DNA of 64,000 nt from Lamellibrachia columna (taxonomy: Eukaryota > Annelida > Polychaeta > Sabellida > Siboglinidae), in contig OY759264.1 of the NCBI GenBank assembly GCA_963662155.1, positions 13,443,934 through 13,507,933 on the forward strand, written 5' to 3'. Under the pieces are notes generated by a model, which ran no database searches, had not been told where the DNA came from, and saw only the letters and a program-made list of their open reading frames with translations. The position numbers and the translations under genes are program-made. This document shows positions 11,498-25,385 of the stretch, piece by piece. The number at the start of each line of letters is the position of its first letter. Within the stretch, counting starts at the first letter, position 1.

Positions 11498-11584
11498 AAT
11501 TAGCCTAGCCAATTTTTTTATTTAAATAAGTTATGGTAAAATGTTTCAGCAGTGAATCATAGATACGCTACAGTAAATATGTCT

Positions 11585-11976
11585 TCAAGGCTGACTTAAA
11601 TGAGTCCTTCCAGATCTGCTCAGCAAGAACTATGGTGGTCACCAGCTGGAGAGAAGACAAAGAGAGGACGACCTAGAATGTATTGGCGCCATAAAGTCGA
11701 CCGTGATTTATAGCTGGTCAACAGGAGATGGAGCGACGTCAGGAAGCGAGCTGCTGATCGATCGTAGTGGAGTGCTTCAGCTGCCTCATTTATATGATGT
11801 TTTCCAATGTTGAAATAATAATGTAATCCCTAATTCTGTTAAATCAACAGAATAAAAAACGGTGGACGACAAAACTTTCTCCCAGCATACACCCACTCTA
11901 GTAGTATTATAAAGCGAAGTGCATAATAAATGCATATTTTGTTGCTCTAAAATATGATTAAATACGGTAAAACAGC

Positions 11977-11980
<4 letters not shown>
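11585..11980 (+). mobile_element. RTE-type non-LTR C-terminal end, copy 1
   Basis: The plus-strand frame gives 'RGRPRMYWRHKVDRDL', stop, 'LVNRRWSDVRKRAADRS' then 'WSASAASFI'. This resembles the C-terminal tail of endonuclease-RT proteins of the RTE/jockey-like kind. Nucleotide match to 49535-49662 joined to 55061-55620. Only this end is present and it contains stops. Confidence 0.65.

Positions 11981-12065
<85 letters not shown>
11981..12065. repeat. (TA)n microsatellite
   Basis: Uninterrupted TA dinucleotides at the end of the RTE-type fragment. Confidence 0.95.
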
Positions 12066-12067
<2 letters not shown>

Positions 12068-12390
12068 GTGGGTAAATGGTTTGATAAAAAGACTACTATC
12101 TATCCCTACCCCGTCCTTGCTGTAAACCTTGCTAATGACACTGATTGTATTGAACAACATGAGACCAATGTTCGCAGCGTTTGTCCAATACTGGAGCAGC
12201 AGAATGCCAGTTCTGACATGTTTGTTACTGATGATAACAATTGACGCAGAAGCTGTTGTGGTTGAGGTAAGTAGCGACATCTGGTGGATAGTTAGTAACA
12301 TTCTCCAACCCCGGTTGCGTTGCTAATTTCAGCGGTCGCATGCTTGGCGTTTGACAATAATGTATTAACTCGAATAGCATTTATGGAGTT
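12066..12390. other. Unassigned spacer
   Basis: Open plus-strand frame to 12244 is not recognisable and is seeded by the TA repeat. Nothing else supported. Confidence 0.35.
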
Positions 12391-12768
12391 TTGAGCTGCA
12401 TACACTTGATGCAGAGGTGGGGGTATAACCAGGGTGCCAACATTGAATGTGACTGTGGAGAGGGCCCCCAAACAATTGAACATCTGCTAGGATGTCCCCT
12501 ACTACCAGCGCCCTGCAGATCTGACGACTTGGCAACGTACAACTCCTGCGTCAGAGCCTGTGTGCTGCAGTGGCGGGGAAAAGTGTTTCACGAGAAGAAG
12601 AGACCAATAACCGTTCCCGAATCTTTCACGAGATACGCTTGGCACACTAAGCCCAATATGGAATTTGCTACATATAGCAGTGGTGCCATGTATGGTGGAC
12701 TGGACACCAATCTATACGATGAACAACGAATCATAATTTTGGACACCCGTGGCCCAATGGCGTAGGCT
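12391..12768 (+). mobile_element. C-terminal zinc-knuckle end of a non-LTR retrotransposon protein
   Basis: The frame contains 'RWGYNQGANIECDCGEGPQT' followed by 'IEHLLGCPLL'. This Trp-Gly...Cys-x-Cys-Gly...Gln-Thr...His...Cys-Pro pattern closes many jockey/I-type polyproteins after their RT/RNase H part. The frame stays open to a TAG at 12763-12765, with a tail ending ILDTRGPMA. There is no in-frame ATG at the left edge and no RT upstream, so it is a 5'-truncated copy that is unusually well preserved. Confidence 0.65.
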
Positions 12769-12952
12769 GTGTGTGGTAATGCTATTTGTATAATTTGCAA
12801 TGTTATTTATATAATTTGTGTTATTACCTCCCACCTCATTATCCCACCTTCCTACCTCATGTAATAATGCTAATAATATAGCAAACTTGTTAATTCAATG
12901 GTGTTTACCTAACCACGCATACTCGTGTAAATGCAGTACATGTATTAAAATA

Positions 12953-13250
12953 TGGGGCTCGGTGGCGCAGCGGTTAGAAAGTCGGCCTCTCAGTCGAGAG
13001 AAACCGGGTTCGAATCTTCTTGCTGCCGTTTCGAAGCTTTGGCAATTTCGTTCATCCCACGTTGCCACAGTTCACTCGGCTGTATGAATGAGTACCAGGC
13101 TACAGTCAGAGATAGATTTCGGAACGAATAGTCTTCGCGCAGTAATTGTAACATGGCTGAATGCTTCCCAGAGAAGTCGAAATGCCAGGGGGTAAAGTGT
13201 AAAACGCTTTGAGCAGTTCCAAGTACAGGATACGGCGCTATATAAAAACT
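12953..13250 (+). mobile_element. tRNA-derived SINE, full-length
   Basis: The head reads 'ggggctcggtggcgcagcgg' with an A-box-like 'tggcgcagcggttag' (12963-12977), and a B box 'gggttcgaatc' (13006-13016). That is RNA polymerase III promoter structure with a tRNA-like spacing of about 40 bp. The body is shared with 7276-7562. The 3' end 'gtgtaaaacgctttgag...ggcgctatataaaaac' resembles the tail shared by L2-type LINEs and their SINE partners, from established SINE families. Confidence 0.85.
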
Positions 13251-13269
13251 TACTTATTTTAAAGGAATA

Positions 13270-13273
<4 letters not shown>

Positions 13274-13325
<52 letters not shown>
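13274..13325. repeat. (TA)n microsatellite
   Basis: Uninterrupted TA run just after the SINE. Confidence 0.95.
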
Positions 13326-13328
<3 letters not shown>

Positions 13329-13756
13329 CATCATGACAATGTATTTACATTCGGGTCCCACATAAAGGATGGGATGCCATTGGAATTACAAAAATAACGT
13401 ATGCCATATTTTAGTCCACTTGAATCAATTACACATATAATAATAATATATAGGTGACATCTAAATAGCTATTTCATATTTTTTACATTTGGAAGTAAGT
13501 ATGCAGTGGGATCGGTTAAAGCTGTCATAATAATATGGCACAAAAATCAAATTGGTTTAACTTACTTGGAGCGCTGGTTTTCCGAACGTGTGCAAATTAA
13601 CTTGGCGTCAGTTCTTAATTTAGGCAATTTTAATACTTTATTACCGTTTACAAAATATATAAACATTTTTTTTAGAAAGATCAATATTAACAAAGTTTAC
13701 TAAGTAATTTATCACAACTACGAATCACATTAAAAACATATAAAATAACAAGTGGT
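13326..13756. other. Unassigned AT-rich spacer
   Basis: A short plus-strand frame at 13506-13703 shows no recognisable family. Nothing else supported. Confidence 0.35.
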
Positions 13757-14525
13757 GCTACACAACAACCGTCACCACAACAGCAACAACCGTCACTACA
13801 ACAACAACAACCGTCACTACAACAGCAACAACCGTCACTACAACAACAACAACAACAACCTTCACTACAACAACAACACCCGTCACTAAAACAGCAACAA
13901 CCGTCACTGCAACAACAACAACAACCGTCACTACAACAACAACAACCGTCACTACAACAGCAACAACCGTCACTGCAACAACAACAACAACAACAACCGT
14001 CACTACAACAACCACAACCGTCACTACAACAACAACAACAACAACAACCGTCACAACAACAACAACCGTCACTACAACAACAACCGTCACCACAACAGCA
14101 ACAACCGTCACTACAACAGCAACAACCGTCACTACAACAACAACAACAACAACAGCCGTCACTACAACAACAACACCCGTCACTACAACAGCAACAACCG
14201 TCACTGCAGCAACAACAACACCAACAACAACCGTCACTACAACAACAACAACCATCACTACAACAACAACAACAACAACAACAACAACCGTCACTACAAC
14301 AACAACAACCGTCGCTACAACAGCATCAACCGTCACTGCAACAACAACAACAACAACAACAACAACACCCGTCACTACAACAACAACAACTGTCACTACA
14401 ACAACAACAACAACCGTCACTACAACAGCAACAACAACCGTCACTACAACAACAACAACCGTCACTACAACAACAACAACAACCGTCACTACAACAACAA
14501 CAACCGTCACTACAACAACAACAAC
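13757..14525. repeat. CAA-rich minisatellite with CCGTCACTA interruptions
   Basis: (CAA)n runs of varying length are punctuated every 15-30 bp by 'ccgtcacta' or 'ccgtcactgcaa'. The pattern gives long poly-Val/Thr frames on the minus strand, which I treat as artefact. Confidence 0.95.
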
Positions 14526-15147
14526 CGGTTCTAAGCAGGGTGGTCCTGCATGGTCTCCGGTGGTTGGCTCATGATCTGTATAAAACAAGATACATTACCA
14601 GGATAACCTGTGTGTCAACAACATCCACTCTACGTTGGATTTTAAAATATTACGCAGCTCATGTGACGTACACATCGAATACAACACATTAGGCCATCAA
14701 CAATGCATAGGTACAAATAATTTAGTTTGAGAACTGTAAATGGAAATCTGCCTAGCAGTGTCGCCATCTAGTGACTATCACGAATACAACGTCTGTTCCA
14801 AAACTATGTAATTCCTAAACTAAATCAGCCAGACGGGTATCATACACACCAAGCATGATAACACTTTAAAAGAGTTCATTAAAGTGTTCTGAAAACCATG
14901 CCACATTCTATACGATATAAGCAAGACATACTGGCCGACATTGTCGCTTACGCATACTACGCAACTAAAAGCTTGCATGAAATGGAGCAATAAAAATACA
15001 ATTCGCACTACATAAAAGTCTCGAAGACACAATAATGATGAAATTACACGTTTCACCAACCTCAATCATGGGTGGAATATATATTTTTGAATAAACAATT
15101 CTAAGCACACCACACTAAACGATCGTCAATTACAAACAGCGTGCTCA
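14526..15147. other. Unassigned spacer
   Basis: Nothing I can support. The 81-residue minus-strand frame at 14820-15065 has no recognisable features. Confidence 0.35.
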
Positions 15148-16365
<1,218 letters not shown>

Positions 16366-16955
16366 ACATTTCAATGCAATAAAATTATATTTAAAGGTTG
16401 CTATCAAATGTTGAAGTTTTCTTCCATAGCAAATCATAACCTATATGACAAGACATCACGTGGTGTGAGACCCTGCCAGCGCTGTATTTGTGCTCCTTCA
16501 ATCTGTCAAACTTTCAAACTTTGGCAGAACACATACAATACGCTATCCACAATGATGGACTATGCTATTCTGACAGCTTGTGGAAGTGAAAACACAGTGC
16601 ACAATTAAGGTATGAACTGTCTGCGGTTGGAGTAATCTTTAATTTATGCTGTTGCAGTGATCGTTTAGTCGACCGTGATCGTCAGTGTAGTGATTGCTTG
16701 GGCGTGTATCTATACAAGGACTTGTTATACAACAATGACCGGTGCTCGCGATGAATATTCTTGTCGCACTGGCCTGTAACCAGGGTACAGGGTCCAACCC
16801 AGCAACGCAACGCAGCGACCAACTCAACAACAACAATAAACACTCTTATTGACCAGTGCAACAACAGCCTGCGACCGTCCATCGCCTCTGTCGACCATGT
16901 TATTTGTTATTTGAGGCACTCTGCGATCCCAAGGTGGCCAACAAACTCAAGAAGT
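16366..16955. other. Unassigned spacer, possibly 5' leader of the ORF1 fragment
   Basis: No recognisable protein. From about 16660 the base composition becomes less AT-rich and leads without a clear boundary into the retrotransposon ORF1 region, so it may be that element's 5' part. Confidence 0.35.
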
Positions 16956-17520
16956 TGTTGTGAGCGAACTAAGGCAGGAGATTGATGAATTGAGACGAAT
17001 TGTCCAGTCTAAAGACAATCAGATCTCCGATCTGAGAGAGAGCGTCAACGGCTTCGAAGAGAAGACGGATGGGATGGAGCAATACTCTCGACGGAATTCG
17101 TTGCGATTTCAGGGATCCCCGAAAGTGACACTCATCACTTATCCAACTACTGACGATGGAGGAAGTTGACCGCGTCTACCGTGTTGGCCCCAAATTGCCA
17201 AACAAGACACGCCGAATTCCGAATAAATTGGCGACGTACGGAGCGAGACGCCGTGTCTTCACAACACGTTAAAACGTTAAGCTGGGACAGTCAGCCACAG
17301 GTACATCAACGACACCACCGTCCCACCCGGTGTATGTCAATGAGAACCTAACCAAACCATGAGCACACCTCTTCTACGAGTGTCATAAGGCGAAAAAAAG
17401 CGGTAAAGTGAACGACGTCTGGACTGTAGACGTCTGGACTGTAGACGACTAGACTGTAGACGTCTGGATTGTAGACGTCTGGACTGTAGACGGGAATGTC
17501 CAGCTCAAATCGGGTAATAA
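16956..17520 (+). mobile_element. Non-LTR retrotransposon ORF1 fragment (coiled coil plus RRM-like)
   Basis: The frame at 16960-17168 begins 'MSELRQEIDELRRIVQSKDN', a heptad-like coiled coil, followed by 'MEQYSRRNSLRFQG', the hallmark start of the RRM-like domain of L1/Tx1/CR1-type ORF1 proteins. After a deletion near 17125 the match resumes in other frames: 'EEVDRVYRVGPKLPNKTRR', 'VNENLT', 'LFYECHKAKKSGKVNDVWTV'. The last part carries a 15-bp in-frame expansion (17414-17490). RNA-binding chaperone is the known role of the family; this copy is broken. Confidence 0.75.
17414..17490 (+). repeat. 15-bp tandem expansion inside the ORF1 remnant
   Basis: Five copies of gacgtctggactgta, in frame as Asp-Val-Trp-Thr-Val, one copy mutated to carry a TAG (gacgactagactgta). 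The single ancestral unit is the conserved 'NDVWTVDGNV' segment of ORF1. Confidence 0.9.
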
Positions 17521-17924
17521 AGAATCAACCGGAACTCGATAAGCTGCTGGTGTAACATGGACACGCTTCATTACCCTTCAATGGTATGTATATTTGACAT
17601 TACTATACACCATCATATATTACATACACACCGTATATATGTGTTGTTTGTGCTGCTGTACATAAACTACCAATGCAGGCTAAAATGTTCTTACTGCAAT
17701 ACTAAAGGGTGAGTTATTGTGTTGATATTGATCAAATCCACATTGGTGTACTCATACTAACTAAATAGTATGTATTGTCTAATTTACTTTACTCACTTTG
17801 AATCAGAGCAGAAATACATGTCTACTCCGATCGACAATGGGCAAAGATAAATCCTTTTTTCAAATATGTACAAAGCGAGTGCATAGTTGTTCAATTATTT
17901 TACAGTGCATTGTTTCTTTCATAT
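17521..17924. other. Unassigned AT-rich spacer
   Basis: No feature supported. Confidence 0.35.
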
Positions 17925-20870
17925 TAAGTGTACTACAGGATTGAACAAACAAGTTCTCGAGATTGTTGTGAACATTTGTTTTGTATTAAATGTATGTCCA
18001 GTATTTGTCCATACAATCATATCGACAATGATAGTGAATTTATAGACGTCATTTCTGAAAGTTGGACGCATATTAATTTTTATTTTCCTTTCAAAGAACT
18101 AGAAAAGAAAATATTCCTACCGTTTTAAATTAGCAGCGAGTCAGACACAAACATACTATTTAACACTTATCCTGATGCAAATTGTTATTGTGAATTTACA
18201 TAAAACACGAACAAGTGTAATTATTATATAAAATATACCTTTAATAAGTCATGCTTACAACTTGGTGTAACGCATACAACGCTTTCTATTGTTCGTGTCA
18301 ATATTAGAAGTCTGCCTCGCCACCATCAACAATGTGAAAATAATTTTGCTAATATCAGTCACTCATTTTTCGATAATTAGACTTTCTGAAACGTGGCTAC
18401 AGGAAAGCAATGTCGATATTTATAACATCGCAGGTGACCATAATATTATGGTGAATAATTATAGAAAAAAATAAAATGGGTGGTGCCGTAGCAGTCTGCA
18501 TAAAATATTCGCTTCTTTACACGTGAAGAGAAGATTTAGACAAACATTATGTAGACATAGTGTGTGTTTTAATTGAATTGGACAAGGTTACAAGGTCATT
18601 ACAGGAGTTGTATACAGGCCGCCAGACAAAAATATAAATGTATTTACAACTCTTGCATGCTATCTTAAATAATATTCAAAAAGAGAACTGCTTGTGTTAT
18701 ATGATGGGTGATTTCAACATCAATCTGCTAAATGTGGACACACATGTACCTAGCTCCGCATTTCTTGAATGTATGTATACTATGTCATATATCCCTCTAA
18801 TTAGCAAACCAACTAGAATAACTGCTACATATGTCACACTTATTGACAAAATTTTTACTAATAACCGAACTATTAATAGAGCAGAAACTTGTTCCGGTAT
18901 ATTATACTCAAATATATCAGATCTTTGTTTACAACAAGTGTATTTAATGCTGACTCGTCTAAAGTTAATTCTGAGCTTGACGACCCAAATGACGCATATA
19001 CTGCCTTCTATTCAGAGTTTGAAAAGCATTTTCTAACTGTTTTCCTGAAGTAAACGTTAAACTAAATTACAGTAATAGAAAGCCATGGTTTTCAGACGGT
19101 TTGAAGACATACATAAAATAAAAAATTTACTTATTTGTTTACTATAAAACCAATCACATACCCTTACTGATGAAACCAATCATAGGGTATATCTCAATAA
19201 GCTTAACTCAATTGTAAGAATAGCTTAACTAAATTATTATCAACATTTGTTAAGGCAAAACCAATGGAATTTTTTTTAATCATGGCAACTCATTAAGCAA
19301 ATTATTGATAAAAATAAGAAGTCTGCCCCACCACCGAAGGTGACTATTAATAATCAGTTAATAACCGATAAAACGGTAATTACCGAATATTTTAATAACT
19401 ATTATATTAATATTGGATTATCATTGACTGAAAAGGTCAGCCAAAATGGTATTGATCCATCAATGTATTTTAAGGATCGAAACTTGCATACAATATTTAT
19501 CTCACCTGTTGGAGAGGATGAAGTCGAAACCAAAAAGGTCTAAAGATATCATGTCCTGGTTGGGACTTAATAACTCCGCGTATAGTCATATCATGATTTC
19601 ATACTTCCCTTAACACATATTATTAACTTATCGTTAGGCAGTATGTTTTATTTGACGGAGTAAAATCGCACTTCCCGCCTATATGCTGTGGCGTTCCACG
19701 TGAATCAATAATAGGGCCACTATTATTTTTTATTTAAATTAATGATATTATTAACGTATCAAATATCCTCTTTCCTTTTTTATTTGCAAATGATACAAAT
19801 GTTTTTGTCAATGGCAAAAATTTGGACGACTTGGAAACTGGTATGAATCAACAAATAAAAAAACATTATTTGGTTAAGCAGTAATATACTATCTTTAAAT
19901 ATCAGTAAAATACATTTCATTTTATTCAAAGCAGTGAAAAAAAGGTATCCAATCCAACTAAGAAGAAAGCACAAAGTTGCTAGGAATTATAATAGATTCT
20001 ACTCTGTCCAGGTCTCTTCATATACGGTATATTAAAAGTAAAATAGCTAAAGCTGTTGGAATTATAAGTAAAGCTAGAAAAACGCTGAATAGATAATCCC
20101 TTGTGACATTATAATATACCTTTATATATCCGTATCTAACGTATTGTACTGAAGTGTGGGGAGGATCATGTAACACATATTTTAGTTCTTTAATCAAATT
20201 ACAAAAGTATGCAATTCATTTAATTATGTCATCTCCATACAGAGCGGACATATATCAACTCTTTAAGAACCTATTGATTTCATCATTAAGAAAAATCTAC
20301 AATACACGGTTGTTCTGTTTATGCATAAAATTGTCAGGAATATGTTTCCGTCGGTTATGTCAAGTATGTTTAAAAGAATTAATGAAAACCACAAATGTAG
20401 GACACGCCATGCTGAGCTACTGCATGTACCGATTTCAAAATCAAACGTATTATACAAAGCTATTAGACACGGTGGTGTTAAACTGTGGAATTATATGGTA
20501 AAAACGGTGGATTGTACTTATGCATTTGTAACCTTTAAATCTCAACTCAAGATATATTTGTTAGTAAACAATACTAGTATCGTATATAATTAACATTCAT
20601 TGTTGCAATCGTAATCCGTGTAATTATGAGAATAGTATTGCTGTGATTTATGTTTCAGCTATTCTTCAACTGCACAATCTGTTTTTCTTTTGTTTAATTT
20701 TTCTACTTGCACCAGGGAATTATATATGTATTACACGTATTGAGAGGGAAAATCAGCCAATTGTGGATTTAAGCCCTCATTATAGGAACTGTGACAATGT
20801 TTGTATGTATCGTATCATTGTACGTATTGTACCACATCTTTTATAATAAACCATCATCATCATCATAATT
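17925..20870 (+). mobile_element. Long decayed CR1/L2-like non-LTR retrotransposon
   Basis: Remnants lie in canonical order on the plus strand. A Cys-rich leader (CEHLFCIKCMSSICPYNHID, 17928-18128) resembles the PHD-like region upstream of the endonuclease in such elements. AP endonuclease segments follow, 'IIRLSETWLQESNVDIYNI' (about 18385) and 'MGDFNINLLN' with 'SKPTRITATYVTLIDKI' (18700-18860). Next is a pre-RT linker (19340-19543). The RT palm is mostly lost but 'GPLLFFI' and a 'FPFLFANDTNVFVNGKNL' block (YADD changed to FAND) remain near 19720-19830. The post-RT block 'LGIIIDSTLSRSLHI' to 'WGGSCNTYFSSLIKLQKYAI' runs to about 20220 and the C-terminus to 20593. The 3' end is a short (ATC)n run at about 20850. 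Many stops; inactive. Confidence 0.85.
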
Positions 20871-22192
20871 ATGTGCTTCGACGATATGTCACACATGTGA
20901 ATCAAGACATTTAAGTAAAATGTTCATGACAAAATTTGCATGACTACTCCTACTATTTGGCATCTGACTTGTTGCCATCTCTATGTGTCACATAACCCTT
21001 GTCATGTGACTGGTGGCGTTCTTTATATTTGATGATTTGATACCGTTCTTTAGTCAAAAAGAAGGCAAATGCTAGAAAACGTCACAAAAATGAACAAGCG
21101 TCGTCAAATGTGTGAGAAAGAGCGGCGCTTGCGAGATAATGAAGCCACGATTCTCATTTCGTCGATTTCCGAAGATTCCGAAGGGACATTCGGCATGGAA
21201 GAAATTAACGTTGCTAAGCCTGGACCATCCACTTGTGATATTTCTCCGACCCCACGTGAGAGAGCGCGCAAGAATGTAATAAATCCCGTAAATAAAAGAT
21301 AACGCCGAACGGCTGCCTACCCAAGTTCCCCAAGGAGAAGACAATCAGTTTATGGATTGCCATATTTGGGCAGTGGGACAGGCGACGAGATTGTGACAGC
21401 AGCAGTGACATCAACCTAATCCTGGAACTTGGAAGAAATGGTGAGGGGCGTGTGTTTTAATACGACCGTACCCGACACTTCATCCACAATCGGTGTTTCT
21501 CAGTTGTGTGTGTTGACATCATATTTTCGAACTCGTCCTGCAGGCTGCTTTCTCTGTTTGCCTACTATGGTCTGTTAGCCCAAAGACACTACTCTTCGTG
21601 ATATTGCCACGGCAAGCGCTGTTTCCGGATTACGGCAAGACATGTAATTGTTTGATGGAGAACAGCTGCACACGTAGCAAACTAGAGACGATTAAATAGA
21701 ACTCCTAGAGCTGGTGGTTAGTTTCTTCGGAGATCAGCCCAAACTGGTTGTTCGGTTTGTGGCTCCAGGTGCGGTGATTGCTAAAGTGCAATACGTTTTC
21801 AGAGTGTCCATGTTCAAACTCATCGCGAGGGAGGAGAAGGCCCTGCATCTTCTTTGTCAAGGTATTCGTCGCGCCTGGTACAACGCCCCGCTTCCCAACT
21901 CAGCAGTAGTAAAAGACCAAGCTTTCATCAAACCATTCTCCTATCGTGTCAAATAAAGAATTTTATATTATTCTAGTAACTTTTGATTCATATGTGTGGT
22001 GTCGTAGAAGCGTGTATAGGGTGTTATGGGGGCGTATGATCGTGAACTTCAACTGGTAGCGACCCCTAAACATCGATCAATTCCGATTACATTTTGGCAA
22101 GTTAGTTTTTTCATGGATTGACGATTGTCCCGAGAGGAACGTTGACCTTCAATTTTGAAAATGCATATACATGTATGTATTTATGTATGTAC

Positions 22193-22193
<1 letters not shown>
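20871..22193. other. Unassigned stretch with two weak open frames
   Basis: The plus frame at 21069-21302 begins 'MNKRRQMCEKERRLRDNEAT' after a short lead and is Glu/Arg-rich, then continues past a stop as a Ser/Arg-rich stretch to about 21416. A second plus frame at 21714-21956 is non-repetitive. I recognise neither. They could be relics of a transposon protein or chance. Nothing else seen. Confidence 0.25.

Positions 22194-22262
<69 letters not shown>
22194..22262. repeat. (TA)n microsatellite
   Basis: TA run preceded by ATGT-rich imperfect repeats. Confidence 0.95.
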
Positions 22263-22265
<3 letters not shown>

Positions 22266-22619
22266 AATACAATGCTAATACATATTATGTGATAATAAGT
22301 TGGTGTATATGTAATACATGTACATACTTCATCATTGCAAATGTGTATATGTTCATGCCGATGAATGGCTAGTTATTGTACTTATCACTTTCACGGTTGA
22401 TTAAATGTCTGATTGACCGTCTGCCTGACCTTATCATGGATTTTGCATTTCATATTCGTATATAAGATGTTGGCCAAATGAATACATCTTAGTCTGAAAA
22501 ATATCGATCGTTTTTCAAGCAGTTGTGGCTGTTTTAACAGCGATCAAAATATGTACTAACATAATGTTAAAGATGGTACTGAAACTGACGATAATATTTG
22601 ACAATATTACTATTAATAT

Positions 22620-23105
<486 letters not shown>

Positions 23106-23369
23106 GGTAGATGTAGCTGTAGCTGTAGCTACTGCTGTTGTTGTCAATACTGATGTCGATGCCGCCGCTGCCGCCCCTGCTTATACAAACTAGATAAGGA
23201 ATGAAATGCTCACAATATTGAATGTCACATGCGTGTACATCTATTTTTCGAAGGAAATAATGTCACGAATATAATACTGTATTTTACAGAAACCATCTAG
23301 CATTGTTGACTAATGAGCAAATTAGTAACAAAGTGTAACACATCCATATATTATCATACATTGCATTGC
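23106..23369. other. 3' flank of the GPCR gene
   Basis: Degenerate GTA/GCC triplets to about 23190, then AT-rich sequence leading to the receptor stop codon. No polyadenylation signal stands out above the AT-rich background. Confidence 0.3.
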
Positions 23370-24320
23370 TTACCAAAATCTAACTGTTTGGCAGAATTCC
23401 GAAAACATTTGTTTTGTTTTCTTCCGCACTGAGCGGAAAAGTGTCACGTATAGGAGGCTATTGACGGAAGAATTACTCATATATATCCAAATTCCCATGA
23501 ATTTATACCAATTCGGTAGATCAGCTTCCCTTCCTGCTGCTATTACAGCAACTACACTAGCGGAAGGAAGAGTAAGAAGGAGCACAGCTAAGGATATAAC
23601 CAACACGTTTTTGCCAGAACGAATCGTGTGTACAGTAATAGACGGATTATTTTCGACGATGCCACCATGGCCACCAATGGAATTCAGTTGTTCGGTAATC
23701 TGACGGTTGGCGCGTATGACAGCTTTGAAAATTATACAATTGGAGTAAGTCGTTGTAACGACGGGAAGTGCCCAACCAAAAATAATATACACTGTCATGG
23801 CTACGGGCACCGTTTGATTTGCCGATGGACTGGGCCCGTGAAAAAAACATGTAGATAAGATAAAACTATCAGCCAAATAGCTTATGGATGTTGACAAAAG
23901 CAATCCTATAAACCAAATGAAAGCAATTATTGCGTAGCAACGATTTCGAGAGAGTAATTGTTCGTATCGGAGCGGTTTCATTATGGCGACCATCTTGCAT
24001 ACGGTTAACCAGCAGAGACTGTGCAGCGACACGAAGGCGAACCAGTTTGCGCAAATCGCTTGGCCTACAGGCAGGTAACGGTGAATGTTCCGCACATGTG
24101 GAGTCGCGTTCGAGCAAACAGCGGCGCTGATGGGCATCGCCGTACACCCGCAGGCCAGGTCAGACAGCGACAGCGAGAACATGAATAGTGTCGTGCGATC
24201 TTCCCGCAGTTGTGGATATTTCGCGATCACTGCGATCGCAATAAAGTTCAGTACAATGTTTGTGATGATCACTGCACTGATGACGATAGGTTTCAAAGTG
24301 TCAAAGTCAGTTTGCGTCAT
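23370..24320 (-). CDS. Class A (rhodopsin-like) seven-transmembrane GPCR, 316 aa, single exon, divergent motifs
   Basis: ATG at 24320, stop at 23370, uninterrupted. Seven hydrophobic segments fit TM1 (about 11-33, LN at 24-25 in place of GN), TM2 ('SLSLSDLACG', Asp54 at the sodium-site position), TM3 (Cys90 to about 112), TM4 (128-150), TM5 (170-195), TM6 (228-250) and TM7 (270-293). Cys90 and Cys158 can form the usual TM3-ECL2 disulfide, and an NQT sequon lies at 168. The DRY motif is replaced by Cys-Lys-Met (108-110, 'CKMVAIMKPLRY') and NPxxY by NSLLY (287-291). The N-terminus is very short and the C-tail has about 25 residues. Expected role: plasma-membrane sensor of an unknown ligand signalling through G proteins. 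The closest group is amine/peptide-like orphan receptors of invertebrates. The ligand cannot be named from sequence. Confidence 0.9.
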   Translation of the reverse strand: MTQTDFDTLKPIVISAVIITNIVLNFIAIAVIAKYPQLREDRTTLFMFSLSLSDLACGCTAMPISAAVCSNATPHVRNIHRYLPVGQAICANWFAFVSLHSLCWLTVCKMVAIMKPLRYEQLLSRNRCYAIIAFIWFIGLLLSTSISYLADSFILSTCFFHGPSPSANQTVPVAMTVYIIFGWALPVVTTTYSNCIIFKAVIRANRQITEQLNSIGGHGGIVENNPSITVHTIRSGKNVLVISLAVLLLTLPSASVVAVIAAGREADLPNWYKFMGIWIYMSNSSVNSLLYVTLFRSVRKKTKQMFSEFCQTVRFW

Positions 24321-25062
24321 ATTAAATACCAGTAATATATGTGTATGTCATACATTTAAGGAACCACACATATACGTTGCACTGCCGGAAAATCCACTGG
24401 TTCGCTAAAGCAACGACTAAGCAATAATTTAGTTTCATAGACTTGGTATAATACTTTTGACGCACCTACTACAGTAATTCGACACTGACTCACCTGTAGT
24501 GGACACCATAAACATGACATATTGACATATGTCCCATAATGCAGTATGCCAGAAAAAAGTTGTTCCAGTTCTCTTGCATATTGTTTAGCTTTCAATCGAC
24601 GTATCAGTCACACCAACGATGGTAAGTTAACTGGCATGCTCACTATGTTAAATACGCTCGACTATTTCACTTCATCGCACTAGTAACAACAACAACAACA
24701 ACAATAACGTGTATTTACAAATAATGCAAATCACTTCTATTTGGGTTGGAGTGGTTGATCTACTCAGACGTAGATGATCTCTGGAATTGACCTTAAACAG
24801 TTCTTCAATTCGCCGAGCTTTCCTACTGTAGTCAATGGTAAGAATGTCGATATCTCGCTTTCAGTGGCACAGCACGGTGGAGGTCACATCACTTGAACAC
24901 TGAAACCGATATCGGTTATGTAGCGATTTGCGAATTCAACGATCAGTTAAGGTTAAAAACACACGCCTTACTTGGTCGTTCTGCTGTTTGTGTATGTGAA
25001 TGTATCAACTCCGCTGGGGTGTTTTATATTTGTACCATTAATTAAAGCTGAAGCAAGTTGTA
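24321..25062. other. Unassigned spacer upstream of the GPCR gene
   Basis: Contains a short (CAA)n at 24688-24711. No promoter element or upstream exon can be supported, although a short 5' non-coding exon cannot be excluded. Confidence 0.35.
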
Positions 25063-25385
25063 ACCGTCTAAAGTATCACATTAAGTCAAATTGTACAGAC
25101 TCCTCTCTATAAAAATAAGGAATGGTGTTACGCTAACTATGAAAAAAAATGTAGACTATTAGCACTTACCTTTTTCATCTTTTTCTCGATAAACTAATGT
25201 ATTCCTTGTCCACTTGCCATCTGGAACTTGTAGCCTGGGATACCTATTTCAAATAAAAGCTTTGTGTTCAGTGTACTATAAAAGCCATCTGAGGTATCAC
25301 GTTGAGTCAAATTGCACAGATACTACTCTCTTAGAAATGCACAATGGTGTTACGCTAACGATGGACAAATGTAAATGTCACCTGT
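25063..25385. repeat. Direct repeat pair flanking a solo CR1-like tail
   Basis: 25063-25155 and 25286-25385 match each other: 'tatcac..tgagtcaaattg', 'caatggtgttacgctaac' and so on. Between them, 25187-25245 resembles the family A 3' tail ('tctcgataa', 'ttccttgtccacttgccatc'). The block is two diverged copies of one flank with a truncated tail between. Confidence 0.65.

Noticed and set aside
12953..13020. Free-standing tRNA gene
   Set aside because: A- and B-box-like sequences are followed by a SINE body and L2-type tail shared with a second copy; no convincing cloverleaf.
13758..14588. 276-residue poly-Val/Thr frame
   Set aside because: Product of a CAA-rich repeat; no other features.
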